Assembly: GCA_007132995.1 (NCBI GenBank)
Contig: SLNP01000009.1
Span: 1 to 63,200 of the forward strand
Length of the DNA stretch: 63,200 nucleotides
Direction: 5' to 3'
Source of the DNA: Bacteroidales bacterium
GTDB taxonomy: Bacteria > Bacteroidota > Bacteroidia > Bacteroidales > VadinHA17
The position numbers and the translations under genes were made by a program. The notes beneath the pieces are model-generated. The model was not told the DNA's origin, made no database searches, and was given only the letters and a program-made list of their open reading frames with translations. Position 1 is the stretch's first letter; each line of letters opens with the position of its first letter. This document shows positions 50,531 to 59,459 of this stretch, in pieces.

Positions 50531-51724
50531 CTATTTATCCTTAATAGAGTATACAATCAGAAAAGGATTCTCTTTGCCTGTTACATCAAGATAGCCATAA
50601 TCTTCACTCAACTCGGACAATTTCTTGACTTCTGCAGCCTCTGCAATCGCCAGGAAGCTATTATCCTCATACCGACTTACTGTTACAGACACCGGCAATA
50701 AGCCCAACTCAAAGCACCTGGTAAGGTCATAGCTATTACCGGTTTTAAATGAGTGTATTACATTTACCGGCTTTTCTTCCAGAGTATAAACAATCATCAG
50801 AAAATCACCAGCTTTCTGAATTGCAGCAATTGAACCAACCCGCTCCCCACTGGAGGACAGTCGCATCTTCTCTTCGTCCGATAAACGGTTGAGTTCATCA
50901 GGGGTGAATGAGTATTTGCCAAAATCAAACCGATAAACCGGCTTAGCACTGTTATCCTCTATCCTATAGACATTGTAGTCATAGGGCGCTACCAGCATGA
51001 TCTCATCACCTAGACTGAAAGGACTTGGTAAAATTGCCGGGTTTCTGCCATTAATGACAATATCCAATCTATTTGCACTTGTAAAGTAATCTTTATAGAT
51101 AGTATACTGATAGAGCTCTCTAAGCCCTGTAGCCGGCGAAACATCAGTTTTTGACATGTCATGATAGACAAGCAACCTATTATCATCCAACACCCTGAAA
51201 TCATTTAACATTACTGTATCAGGCCAACGTCTGGAATCGACAATATTAAGCTCAGTATCGAGAGTGATTAATGACGCCTGTCCAAAATCCACAAGCAAAA
51301 TATTCCCACTTGAGCGATCAATATCAAATGCGTATGGTGTAATAATCTCTCCCGGCCCACGCCCTCTCTTTGTCCTGCACAAAAACTCCCCCTCGTCGCT
51401 GAATAGATAGAGGGTACTGGTTGTCCATGTATCCAACAGATAGAACCGCCCGTTATGATACCTTAATGAAAGGTAATTATATATATCACCCAATAGTGAG
51501 CTATCGGTGACCTCCAATGGAATTATCCGTTCAATTATCACTTCGGGAACAGGTCCGTCATCCCTGTCGGGATCAATAGCTATGACTTTAACCCCTTCGG
51601 GCAGATCAGCTTTGGTACGACACGAATAATTGACAACAACCAAAAACCCTACGATAGCCAGGAGAAGTATCTTATTACTGAGCATTGGGGTGCCGATTGA
51701 GTATACGCTTGTTTTTGCATCCAT
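50531..51724 (-). CDS. 6-bladed beta-propeller lipoprotein
   Basis: This protein of about 397 residues has a lipoprotein signal (LSNKILLLAIVGFLVVV then NYSC) and a propeller body with repeated 'xGxFYLLD', LYLFSDEGEFLCRTKRGRGPGE, NILLVDFGQASLITLDTELNIV and VYRIED blades, the pattern of Bacteroidota 6-bladed propellers (DUF4934-type). Start choice is open: TTG at 51745 (overlapping the upstream stop as TTGA), ATG at 51724 or ATG at 51685, the last giving the shortest signal. Its partner is likely the upstream thioredoxin-like protein and the downstream microprotein. Confidence 0.8.
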   Translation of the reverse strand: MDAKTSVYSIGTPMLSNKILLLAIVGFLVVVNYSCRTKADLPEGVKVIAIDPDRDDGPVPEVIIERIIPLEVTDSSLLGDIYNYLSLRYHNGRFYLLDTWTTSTLYLFSDEGEFLCRTKRGRGPGEIITPYAFDIDRSSGNILLVDFGQASLITLDTELNIVDSRRWPDTVMLNDFRVLDDNRLLVYHDMSKTDVSPATGLRELYQYTIYKDYFTSANRLDIVINGRNPAILPSPFSLGDEIMLVAPYDYNVYRIEDNSAKPVYRFDFGKYSFTPDELNRLSDEEKMRLSSSGERVGSIAAIQKAGDFLMIVYTLEEKPVNVIHSFKTGNSYDLTRCFELGLLPVSVTVSRYEDNSFLAIAEAAEVKKLSELSEDYGYLDVTGKENPFLIVYSIKDK

Positions 51725-51741
51725 AATTCTTCTGTATTTTT

Positions 51742-52383
51742 TCAATTAATTCTTTCAAAGAATTCTGCTATACGTTCCAGATATTTTTGATTCTGAATCT
51801 CATCATCTCTACTATAAGGCAGAATAACCTCAAAATCCGGCCTAATAACCAGATAAAAGGGCACATCATTATCGTAATTCTCAGATTGCAAAGGCACACC
51901 TAATGGGAAAGTGTAATTATATGCAAGAAATGATAAGCTATAGGAGTTTATCATTGCCTTAAAGGAGCGACTTGAAGAGTAATTACCAACTGCTATTATC
52001 TGCTCTGGTGGCACCCTCTTACTAAGCTTTTTTAATGCCTCAATATCTTTGATTACACAATCAATGCAAGATGATTCTGAAAATCTGTAAAGAAGTAGAT
52101 GCTTCCCGGTAATACTACTCAACAAAACTGTGTCCCCACTAATAGCCTCGACCAATTTGAGATCAGGAATGATTGAATGTGCTGTCCGAAGCTCTAGCAT
52201 TTCCTTCCTCTTAAACCCAACAAGTCTTGTCTCAGCCAGAATCAATCTGGCATCAATTTCTCCCGTTGTCTGATAATACTGGTCCGTTATTGAAGCTAAA
52301 TGCTTTCTGTGTGCTATCACCCTCCCCAAAAGAATAATAGCAACTATTGCAAGGCCAACAGAAATCAAATGGACTTTTTTCAA
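51742..52383 (-). CDS. Membrane-anchored thioredoxin-fold protein
   Basis: The 213-residue protein has one N-terminal membrane segment (about 5-24), then a thioredoxin-like domain. The redox motif is SSCIDC (CxxC, about residues 105-110) after LLLYRFSES, followed by FYLVIRPDFEV, matching the usual beta-strand and cis-Pro region (VPFYLV). It faces the periplasm and could handle disulfides of the Cys-rich microprotein encoded in the same run; that link is inference. Confidence 0.7.
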   Translation of the reverse strand: MKKVHLISVGLAIVAIILLGRVIAHRKHLASITDQYYQTTGEIDARLILAETRLVGFKRKEMLELRTAHSIIPDLKLVEAISGDTVLLSSITGKHLLLYRFSESSCIDCVIKDIEALKKLSKRVPPEQIIAVGNYSSSRSFKAMINSYSLSFLAYNYTFPLGVPLQSENYDNDVPFYLVIRPDFEVILPYSRDDEIQNQKYLERIAEFFERIN

Positions 52384-52910
52384 ACCTATATCTCTCTCTT
52401 AACATAGCAGTTGGAGCTTCAGTAGTTTTCATTTTGTCTTACTAACATAATGCTATTCTCAAATAATACATAAAGAATAAAATCTCTTTTGTAGCTTTTT
52501 GCGACACCGACTAACCTTATAACCCATCAGTAATGAAACAACACACTAGTTCACTGTTATGAAAAACTAACAGTCTCCTACCAATAAATCATATTCACTG
52601 ATTTTGAGGAATCGCGGTAAAACAAGCGGCTTTTTTACACATAAATAACTCTTAATCAACTGATAGATTAACACAAGCACTGTCAGTAAGGTTAACACAA
52701 AGAATGCTTCTCTTCACCAACATCCAGCATTCCGTTAGCAAACATAAAAAAAAAACGGACCAGGCAAATGTTTTTTTATGTTTCGCAACATGTTTTCTTG
52801 CATCCTCAACTGCTTATAGCATAAAACCTGCATCAAACCAGCCCTATTCCAGGTGTCCCATACACTATCATAAGACAAGCGTCTCCGCGATTGCACGTAA
52901 TTCTCTTATT
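52384..52910. other. AT-rich spacer, no gene seen
   Basis: These 527 nt upstream of the islet operon are AT-rich, with homopolymer runs (for example nine A near 52747). A short open frame at 52704-52928 has no start context and runs into the direct repeat. A promoter for the islet genes should lie here, but no exact TAnnTTTG box was found close to the start. Confidence 0.5.
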
Positions 52911-53034
52911 GGTTATGCGGTTATCTGATTATTGTTGAAGAGTTTAGTAGTTTAGTGTGCTCGTTTCACTTTGCTTTAATACATCGAACAGAAAAACCCA
53001 TTGCCATTGGAGCAGGATTAAGCTCTGCGAAACT
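52911..53034. repeat. 124-bp direct repeat, right copy
   Basis: Ungapped match to 49372-49495. It begins GGTTATGCGGTTATCTGATT and ends in GAGCTTAATCC-type FISUMP coding sequence when read on the minus strand. Confidence 0.85.
52966..53034 (-). pseudogene. FISUMP gene remnant (last 22 codons)
   Basis: The minus strand reads SFAELNPAPMAMGFSVRCIK then AK and stop, differing from the intact gene's tail at only three residues. No upstream FISUMP sequence remains, so a second copy was deleted, or a fragment was left by recombination. Confidence 0.8.
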
Positions 53035-53063
53035 AATCACTATAATTCTCTCTTTTTTTCCAT

Positions 53064-53071
53064 TAAATTTG
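53064..53071 (+). promoter_or_regulatory. -7 box (TAAATTTG)
   Basis: Exact TAnnTTTG match 21 nt before the ATG at 53092. It shows that in-frame extension upstream into the repeat is not coding. Confidence 0.65.
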
Positions 53072-53091
53072 CAGTAGTACAAAAAAACTAT

Positions 53092-54309
53092 ATGTCAATG
53101 ATCAACTACAAAGAGAGCCGAAAGATTTGCACGGAACAGAGCCGTTTGACGGAGAAGGTGTTCGACAATTTTCTCATGAACTACGCAGCCTCCAGGAACA
53201 GTCTTGAAAAAACGATGGTAAAGGAGTTTATGAAGTATCGCCATATTCTTGACTCACTTCCGGAAGATTCCGTCAGCCGGTTTATGGCCCAGTATATAGC
53301 TCACAAACTATTTGGTAAAGACGGGAACATCAATAAACTGATAACTCATGCCGAACTGAAACATCTCGACAGTGAGTCGATGCAGTTTCTGCAGCGACAA
53401 ATTGAAAATCCGTGGCGATTCTCTTTCAGCGTCATAACCTCAAATCCGCAGAAGGATTTCTTTCTTATGGAAGATGTGTTTACGCAAGATGAATATCTGC
53501 TCTACTCGCCCGGTATAACGCAAACTATTGAAGAGAGGCATCCATGGCTCTGGTTTAACCTTATAGCCTTCAACTCTCACTGCTGGCAGACATTTGGTCC
53601 CATAGCAGGCTATATGTCATTCTCTCCCGACGATATCTTCTTCTTTGCAACTGAACTTGACTCTGGAATAGAGAGTGATGAAGAGCTGCTTGAACATATC
53701 AGCAGTAATCCAGTGCCTTATATGATGCTTATCTCTGAATCAGATCTTCCGGCAATTAAACAGAGAGATGATATGGCGATTCACTGCATTTCTGAGATTG
53801 AAACAGAGATGCCATCAAGGCTGGGACCACAGAACGGATTCCGGAAAGAGTACAACAAAAATGTTTACAGGTTCTCTATGAAAGAGTGGAGCGATTTCCC
53901 GCACATGGCTCACGCTTTTTACGATGAGAGTAAAGGAATAATGAGGGTTTCTGCGATGACTGAACGGGGTTATGATGCTATTGCCCGCGCCATTAATGAA
54001 GCGGGATATCACCTTCCGGTTGAATCGGATATCCGCGTCAGCACAACAATGGTTATAGCTGCATCAAAAATAACCGGCAGACCGATAAATATTTCAGAGT
54101 ATGAAAATCTGTTTGTAAAAGAGAGCACCCCCGAGGAGGAAGAGACCCTCGAAGCTCTGAACAGGTTTATAGAGCTTATAATGCCGGAAATAAATTACGG
54201 GAGAAAACCGGACATAGATAAGATGGCCGCTGCTGCCGGACTGGATATTGAGAATGCCCGGGGCATATATGAACAGATATCGAAAATGGATTTCGGATCA
54301 CCTGAATAG
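53092..54309 (+). CDS. Conserved-type hypothetical protein
   Basis: I do not recognise this 405-residue protein. It is mostly mixed alpha/beta with no signal peptide or membrane segment, so it is probably cytoplasmic. Notable are an acidic stretch ESTPEEEETLEALNRFIELIMPEI near residue 350 and a region PWLWFNLIAFNSHCWQTFGPIAGYM. The start at 53092 is set by the -7 box; ATG at 53098 is an alternative. It is 25 nt upstream of the LOG-like gene and probably cotranscribed with it. Confidence 0.75.
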   Translation: MSMINYKESRKICTEQSRLTEKVFDNFLMNYAASRNSLEKTMVKEFMKYRHILDSLPEDSVSRFMAQYIAHKLFGKDGNINKLITHAELKHLDSESMQFLQRQIENPWRFSFSVITSNPQKDFFLMEDVFTQDEYLLYSPGITQTIEERHPWLWFNLIAFNSHCWQTFGPIAGYMSFSPDDIFFFATELDSGIESDEELLEHISSNPVPYMMLISESDLPAIKQRDDMAIHCISEIETEMPSRLGPQNGFRKEYNKNVYRFSMKEWSDFPHMAHAFYDESKGIMRVSAMTERGYDAIARAINEAGYHLPVESDIRVSTTMVIAASKITGRPINISEYENLFVKESTPEEEETLEALNRFIELIMPEINYGRKPDIDKMAAAAGLDIENARGIYEQISKMDFGSPE

Positions 54310-54334
54310 TAGAGAGACAAAGGGCTTACCGCTT

Positions 54335-54829
54335 ATGAAAAAGATAGCCTTTATCGGACCAAACAGTGAAAACTGCAGCGACCAGCTCTATGATTTTGGG
54401 GTTGAGCTTGGCAGGGCGGTGGCGACAGCCGACACGATAATTATCTGCGGTGGGCGTGGAGGCTTTATGGAGGCTGTATGCCGTGGCGCCAAAGAGTCGG
54501 CCGGAACATTTAAGGGACAGACCCTCGGAATTCTGCCCGAAGCGACAGCCGAAAGTGCAAACCGCTGGGTCGATGTAACCATTCCGACGGGGATGGGTCT
54601 GGCGCGTAATGCAATAATAGTAAACAGCGGAGATATAATCGTGGCAGCAGGGGGCGGTACCGGAACGCTCTCAGAGCTGGCATTCGCATGTCAGATGGGC
54701 AAAAAGGTGCTATGCATTACAACATTTGACGGGTGGGCAGCCAGACTGGCAGCTGCAGATGTCGATGCAATATCACCGGGGCTGCTGATTCCGGTTGCAA
54801 CAATCGAAGAAATATTGGGTCATCTTTAG
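54335..54829 (+). CDS. TIGR00725/LOG-like Rossmann protein
   Basis: The 164-residue protein begins KKIAFIGPNS and shows IICGGRGGFMEAVCRGAKE and PTGMGLARNAIIVNSGDIIVAAGGGTGTLSE, the nucleotide-binding pattern shared with LOG/lysine-decarboxylase-like proteins. LOG enzymes release adenine-type bases from nucleotide monophosphates; activity for this short subgroup is not established. The ATG at 54335 fits the family start; longer frames overlap the upstream gene. Confidence 0.85.
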   Translation: MKKIAFIGPNSENCSDQLYDFGVELGRAVATADTIIICGGRGGFMEAVCRGAKESAGTFKGQTLGILPEATAESANRWVDVTIPTGMGLARNAIIVNSGDIIVAAGGGTGTLSELAFACQMGKKVLCITTFDGWAARLAAADVDAISPGLLIPVATIEEILGHL

Positions 54830-55028
54830 ATCTCATCCCCCGCAAATAGTTCGGGACTATTTGCGATGAAACAGAAATGACTCGCTGAACCTGTCAGGGA
54901 GTTTTTTGTTTATACTTTTGATTTAATTTTTAAGCAAAGCAAAGGTAGTAATAGAGAAGTCCCGGGAAAATAAGGATATTGTATCTATAAAGTTGAGTTC
55001 CGGACAGTAAAACTGAAGAACAGGAGCG

Positions 55029-56396
55029 ATGAAGGAGGATATTATCAGGCAACGAATAGAGACACAGAAAGCTTTTTTTGCCACAGGCACAACGCGTAAC
55101 ATAAAGTTTCGCAAGGAGATGCTTCGTAAATTACGCGATGCAATAATCAATAATGAGAAAAAGATAACCGATGCTGTTTACAGTGACCTGCGCAAATCGT
55201 ATCAGGAGGCCTATTTGACGGAGATAGGGCTGGTGCTGGCTGAGATAAGGTACCACCTCAGGAAACTACCTCGATGGGACCGGCCCGGGAGGGTTCCCAC
55301 CCCACTCTACCTTCTTCCCTCGCGCAGCAAAATTGTAGCAGAGCCTCTGGGAGCATCGCTTATAATAGCACCCTGGAACTACCCCTTCCAGCTTCTTATG
55401 GCTCCGCTGGTCGGTGCCATCTCGTCAGGATGCACAGCCGTACTGAAGCCCTCACCCTACACTCCCGAAACGGCAAAAGTTATAGAGGAGATCATAACCG
55501 CCACATTCCCTTCTGAATATATTACGGTAATACGCGGAGGCAGGGAGACCAACCAGATGCTTCTGAATGAGCGGTTCGATATCATCTTCTTCACCGGAAG
55601 CTCCGCGCTCGGCAAAGTGGTAATGGAGGCCGCCTCCAGGCACCTTACACCGGTGGTACTGGAGCTTGGCGGCAAGAGTCCATGCATTGTCGACAGCGAT
55701 GCCGATATAAGCAAAGCGGCAAAACGGATTGTCTGGGGTAAATGCATCAATGCAGGACAGACCTGCATTGCTCCCGATTATATTCTGACTCACATATCCG
55801 TGAAGGAGAGACTGGTTGAGGCTTTAAAGGGTGAGATAGCACGAACCTACGGCGACGACCCCTCAAAGAGCAACTGGTATCCGCGTATCGTTAACGGAAA
55901 GGCCTTCGATCGCATTAAGGGATACATAGATGGAGGCAATATAGTACACGGCGGCAGAACCATTAAGGATGATCTCTACATCGAGCCTACTATAATCGAT
56001 CAGCCGCCGGTCAACTCCCCGGTAATGCAGGAAGAGATATTCGGTCCGGTTCTGCCAATATTGACATTCGAGAAGACCGGTGAGGCCATCAATTTCGTCA
56101 ACAGCCGCGAAAAACCGCTGGCTCTCTACTACTTCGGAAAAAACAGAAAGGCACAGGAGGTAGTTGACAAAACAACCTCCGGAGGGGGATGCATAAACGA
56201 CACACTGATGCATGTCACCAACCACCACCTCCCCTTCGGAGGTGTAGGTAACAGCGGCATGGGAAGCTACCACGGAAAAGAGAGCTTTCTGGCCTTCAGC
56301 AACAGGAGGGCGGTGGTAACCACCCCTACATGGATAGACCTGCCATTCAGGTATGTACCATTCAAGCTGTTCAGTGCAGTTAAAAAGGTTCTCTGA
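55029..56396 (+). CDS. Aldehyde dehydrogenase (class 3-like)
   Basis: The 455-residue NAD(P)-dependent ALDH has general-base Glu212 in VLELGGKSP and nucleophile Cys246 in NAGQTCIAPDY. PWNYPFQLLMAPLVGAISSGC, FTGSSALGK and EEIFGPVLP complete the family pattern. Its short length and NHHLPFGGVGNSGMGSYHG ending fit the class 3/fatty-aldehyde group, which lacks the longer N-terminus. It probably oxidises medium- or long-chain aldehydes. Confidence 0.93.
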   Translation: MKEDIIRQRIETQKAFFATGTTRNIKFRKEMLRKLRDAIINNEKKITDAVYSDLRKSYQEAYLTEIGLVLAEIRYHLRKLPRWDRPGRVPTPLYLLPSRSKIVAEPLGASLIIAPWNYPFQLLMAPLVGAISSGCTAVLKPSPYTPETAKVIEEIITATFPSEYITVIRGGRETNQMLLNERFDIIFFTGSSALGKVVMEAASRHLTPVVLELGGKSPCIVDSDADISKAAKRIVWGKCINAGQTCIAPDYILTHISVKERLVEALKGEIARTYGDDPSKSNWYPRIVNGKAFDRIKGYIDGGNIVHGGRTIKDDLYIEPTIIDQPPVNSPVMQEEIFGPVLPILTFEKTGEAINFVNSREKPLALYYFGKNRKAQEVVDKTTSGGGCINDTLMHVTNHHLPFGGVGNSGMGSYHGKESFLAFSNRRAVVTTPTWIDLPFRYVPFKLFSAVKKVL

Positions 56397-56543
56397 TAAG
56401 GACATACAATTTTCTCCTTCCCAAATCTGCCAATCTGCTAAAAAAGGGTCTCCGTCGACACCATATCAAAACTTGAAGCTGAATAGTTTATCTTTATGCT
56501 CTCTTTAAACAACCTCATAAACAATGTTCTGATTATTCTGTTA

Positions 56544-56551
56544 TATGTTTG
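56544..56551 (+). promoter_or_regulatory. -7 box (TATGTTTG)
   Basis: Exact TAnnTTTG match 30 nt before the TTG start at 56581. Confidence 0.55.
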
Positions 56552-56580
56552 TAAGGTAAACGGTATCCGGTGCATCCATT

Positions 56581-57612
56581 TTGAATAAAGAGGCAAAAAT
56601 ATTCCGCGATCTTCCCCTCGATAGCAGGGTAAAGACTCTTGTTTGCTACTCTGCTGTCTATGGAGATATCACTTCAACAGACTCTATTGCACTTAGAATG
56701 AGAGACCACGCCCCAGAGGAGATAGAGCGGGTGCTTGAAACCCTGTTCGAAGAGGGGCGAATTGTTTTAAGGGGTGGATATGTATCCCTCCCCTGCCTTG
56801 AGGATATCATTCCCCGGAAAAACAGTAATCAAATAAAAAGCGAGGCTATAATCGGTAAAAGGAGCAGAGCTATTAAACTACTGGGGAAGCTCCCGGTTAT
56901 TAAACACATTGGTGTATCAGGGTCTCTGGCAGCAGGAAACGGCACTCCTGACAGAAATGACATAATAGATGTAGACCTGTTTGTTATTACAAAACGCCAC
57001 TGCTTCTGGCTCTTCTACATCCCTCTGGCCATATACAAGAACATATGGAAAAAGAAGAGAGGCTATAGCTTATGCATCAATTACATAATCGACGAAACCG
57101 ACCTCACCATATATAACGCCAACATATATACTGCGCATGAACTCTTCTTCCTCCTGCCTGTGAAGGGAAAAAAAGGATATAGCCGGTTTGTAGAGCATAA
57201 CCTGTGGATAAACAACTTTTTTCCCGGATTTGCAGAGACGACTTCTCCCTCCAGGCAGAGAGATGCATCTGTGGGAACCATCAATAAAATATTCTACCTT
57301 GCGTATAACCTTGTAAGAAGCGTAAAGCACTTCTCAATAAAGCCGCTGAGCGACTCATCGCTAAGGCTCGATCCGTACCGTAGCATAAATCCAAACAGGG
57401 CAACATCTCACTATGGAGGCTATCAGACATTGGTAATGAAAAAGTTTTGCAATATTGCTGAGAAACACTTCCCTGAAATATTGACTCAGGATATTATTAC
57501 TGCCATGTTTCCTGACGAGCTTAGCAGAGCCATTTTAAGCGGAGAAATTGATGCTCGAGAGCAATTGATGGAGGAAGGGTTTGGGGTACCGGATATAAAA
57601 AAGTATGGTTAA
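56581..57612 (+). CDS. Nucleotidyltransferase-fold protein
   Basis: The 343-residue protein has an N-terminal helical or winged-helix-like part (1-85) and then the minimal nucleotidyltransferase pattern GVSGSLAAGN...DIIDVDLFVIT (about 112-136), with the Gly-Ser pair and the two Asp residues in register. The C-terminal half is unassigned. The start is TTG, preceded by a -7 box. The last 8 nt overlap the methyltransferase start, so the two are translationally coupled. The target is unknown. Confidence 0.75.
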   Translation: MNKEAKIFRDLPLDSRVKTLVCYSAVYGDITSTDSIALRMRDHAPEEIERVLETLFEEGRIVLRGGYVSLPCLEDIIPRKNSNQIKSEAIIGKRSRAIKLLGKLPVIKHIGVSGSLAAGNGTPDRNDIIDVDLFVITKRHCFWLFYIPLAIYKNIWKKKRGYSLCINYIIDETDLTIYNANIYTAHELFFLLPVKGKKGYSRFVEHNLWINNFFPGFAETTSPSRQRDASVGTINKIFYLAYNLVRSVKHFSIKPLSDSSLRLDPYRSINPNRATSHYGGYQTLVMKKFCNIAEKHFPEILTQDIITAMFPDELSRAILSGEIDAREQLMEEGFGVPDIKKYG

Positions 57613-58414
57613 AGAGAAGTACTATACAAGCGTGGCGGAGTATTATGATGCAGATGCTGGCACCTTTGACGAAAGATACAGCGTAAACCCCGTACTGCAG
57701 AAAATACGCTCCGCTTTCCGGGAGGAGGTGAGCAGACACTCCTTTAAAACCATACTGGAAATTGGCTTTGGTACAGGCATAGATATCTGCTATTTTGCTT
57801 CAAAGTACCCAAATGCCGAGGTCTGTGGCATTGACATATCTGAAGAGATGCACCGTAATGCTGAGAAAAAGGTTCATGAAAAGAACCTTGATAATGTTAC
57901 TCTTAAAACCGGAACCCCTGAGCAGATACAAGAGCTCTTTCCAGGTAAGAGTTTCGATCATATATTTGTATTTTTCGGAGCCCTCAATACCGTTGCCGAC
58001 CTTAAAGAGACAGCTAAAATACTAAGAGAAAGCGTCTCGCCGGAAGGTGCAATGGTGATATCATTTGTCAATAAATGGTATCTGGCAGACATGCTGATTC
58101 ACATTGTAAAGTTGAGGCCCTCAATTGCATTCAGGCGCCTCCGTAACATCTGGGGTGGCTACTCAGACCTCAAGAGACTCGAGAGTCGCTGCTACTCAAC
58201 AAGCGATATAAGGCGAGCTTTCGGAGAAGATTTTGTCATTACCGGCAAAAGTGGTTATTCGATACTCTATCCTGCATGGTACAGGCTTAGCCTGCTATAC
58301 CGACTCGGGGAAAGAGTGAGCAACCTTCTCTGGAGGGCAGATATGCTTCTTAACAAAACACCCTTTCGCAGGTTTGGCGAGTACTCCCTATATACCTTCA
58401 GGCCCCGGCAGTGA
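57605..58414 (+). CDS. Class I SAM-dependent methyltransferase
   Basis: The 269-residue protein has motif I ILEIGFGTGIDICYF (about 51-63), the acidic ribose-binding residue in CGIDISEEM, and a post-motif FDHIFVFFGALNTVADLKE. The C-terminal segment is basic and aromatic, as in small-molecule or lipid methyltransferases. It is coupled to the nucleotidyltransferase gene upstream, and its 3' end overlaps the convergent epimerase gene by 17 nt. Confidence 0.88.
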   Translation: MVKEKYYTSVAEYYDADAGTFDERYSVNPVLQKIRSAFREEVSRHSFKTILEIGFGTGIDICYFASKYPNAEVCGIDISEEMHRNAEKKVHEKNLDNVTLKTGTPEQIQELFPGKSFDHIFVFFGALNTVADLKETAKILRESVSPEGAMVISFVNKWYLADMLIHIVKLRPSIAFRRLRNIWGGYSDLKRLESRCYSTSDIRRAFGEDFVITGKSGYSILYPAWYRLSLLYRLGERVSNLLWRADMLLNKTPFRRFGEYSLYTFRPRQ

Positions 58415-59336
58415 TATCCAAGTTCTTCTCAACCATCGATCTTACAGTGGGATATTTGAAAGTGTAGCCCTCAATAAACCCCTTATTCACAGTAGAAGCG
58501 TTAAGAGAGAAGGTAAATGCCTTCCAAACAGTATCGCCATACCTCTTTCGGACCTCACTACGGTTAAAAACTCTCAACGGTAGTCCGCTGATATCGGATA
58601 GCAGTGACGCGAACTCCCTCTGCTCAATAGCGGCACCCGGCACAAACAGGTTGTAGTTTTGTCCCGGCACACCACTTGAAGCCGCAAGCTCAATAAGTCC
58701 CGCACAATCTGTCACATCTATAAAACTCATTATGTTTTTACCATCCCCATATTGCGGCACAAAACCAAAGCGGCTCATTGTATCGAGATAATAGCCTTTA
58801 AACCATGATGCCGTTCCCATAACCCAGGGCGGTCTAAGCATCGAGACAGGCACACCCCCTTTCGCAGACTCTTTGATAAAAGGCCTTTCAGCAAGTATAT
58901 ACTGACTTGCAAAAGCGGTGGGATTAAGGGGCTGCTCTTCTGTAACAGAACCCCTTCCGCAATCGCCATACATTAATGTGCCGCTAACATACAACAGGCG
59001 TGGAGGCGCCTCTCTTCCCTTCATCCACGATAAGAGACGCCTGTTTGCCCTTGCACCCTTCTCAGCCGCCAGCAACCGCCCAAGAGCGCCGCTCCCCCTG
59101 TTTCTTGCCATATGCACAATCAGATCAGGGTTGAAGCTTTCTGCCGCCCTCAGGTCAAACGAACCCAGGCTGCCCCGAATAGTTTCAAAATGCTCCAAAC
59201 TAACGGCTGCATCTGTTCTGTTAACAAGAACCAACACATTGTAGCGGCTATCAATACTTCTAAGCGTTGCCAGTAGTTCCGACCCTATAAAACCGGTTCC
59301 TCCCAGAACAAGAATATTTTGTCTCCTCCCCATCAA
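58398..59336 (-). CDS. NAD-dependent epimerase/dehydratase-like SDR
   Basis: This is an extended-SDR protein of 312 residues with Rossmann loop LGGTGFIGS (11-19), DLIVHMARNRGSG, YVSGTLMYGD and SMLRPPWVMG. The usual active-site YxxxK is Y-ILA-E (in SQYILAERPF), with Glu in the Lys position, so classical sugar epimerase chemistry is doubtful. Convergent overlap with the methyltransferase gene is unusual but both frames look real. Confidence 0.85.
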   Translation of the reverse strand: MMGRRQNILVLGGTGFIGSELLATLRSIDSRYNVLVLVNRTDAAVSLEHFETIRGSLGSFDLRAAESFNPDLIVHMARNRGSGALGRLLAAEKGARANRRLLSWMKGREAPPRLLYVSGTLMYGDCGRGSVTEEQPLNPTAFASQYILAERPFIKESAKGGVPVSMLRPPWVMGTASWFKGYYLDTMSRFGFVPQYGDGKNIMSFIDVTDCAGLIELAASSGVPGQNYNLFVPGAAIEQREFASLLSDISGLPLRVFNRSEVRKRYGDTVWKAFTFSLNASTVNKGFIEGYTFKYPTVRSMVEKNLDITAGA

Positions 59337-59459
59337 CAGCTTTTCTATCTAAGATCGCAATTTACAACTTATTGTCCGGCAACCGGCAATTCCAGTGTTA
59401 TAGCACAATATCAAGCCCTTTAAACCAGTAAATACCATCACTTTTACTAATATTGCACT

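Noticed and set aside
52704..52928. Small open frame of 74 codons
   Set aside because: AT-rich spacer sequence with poly-Lys/poly-A run, no promoter or ribosome site, and it runs into the 124-bp direct repeat.
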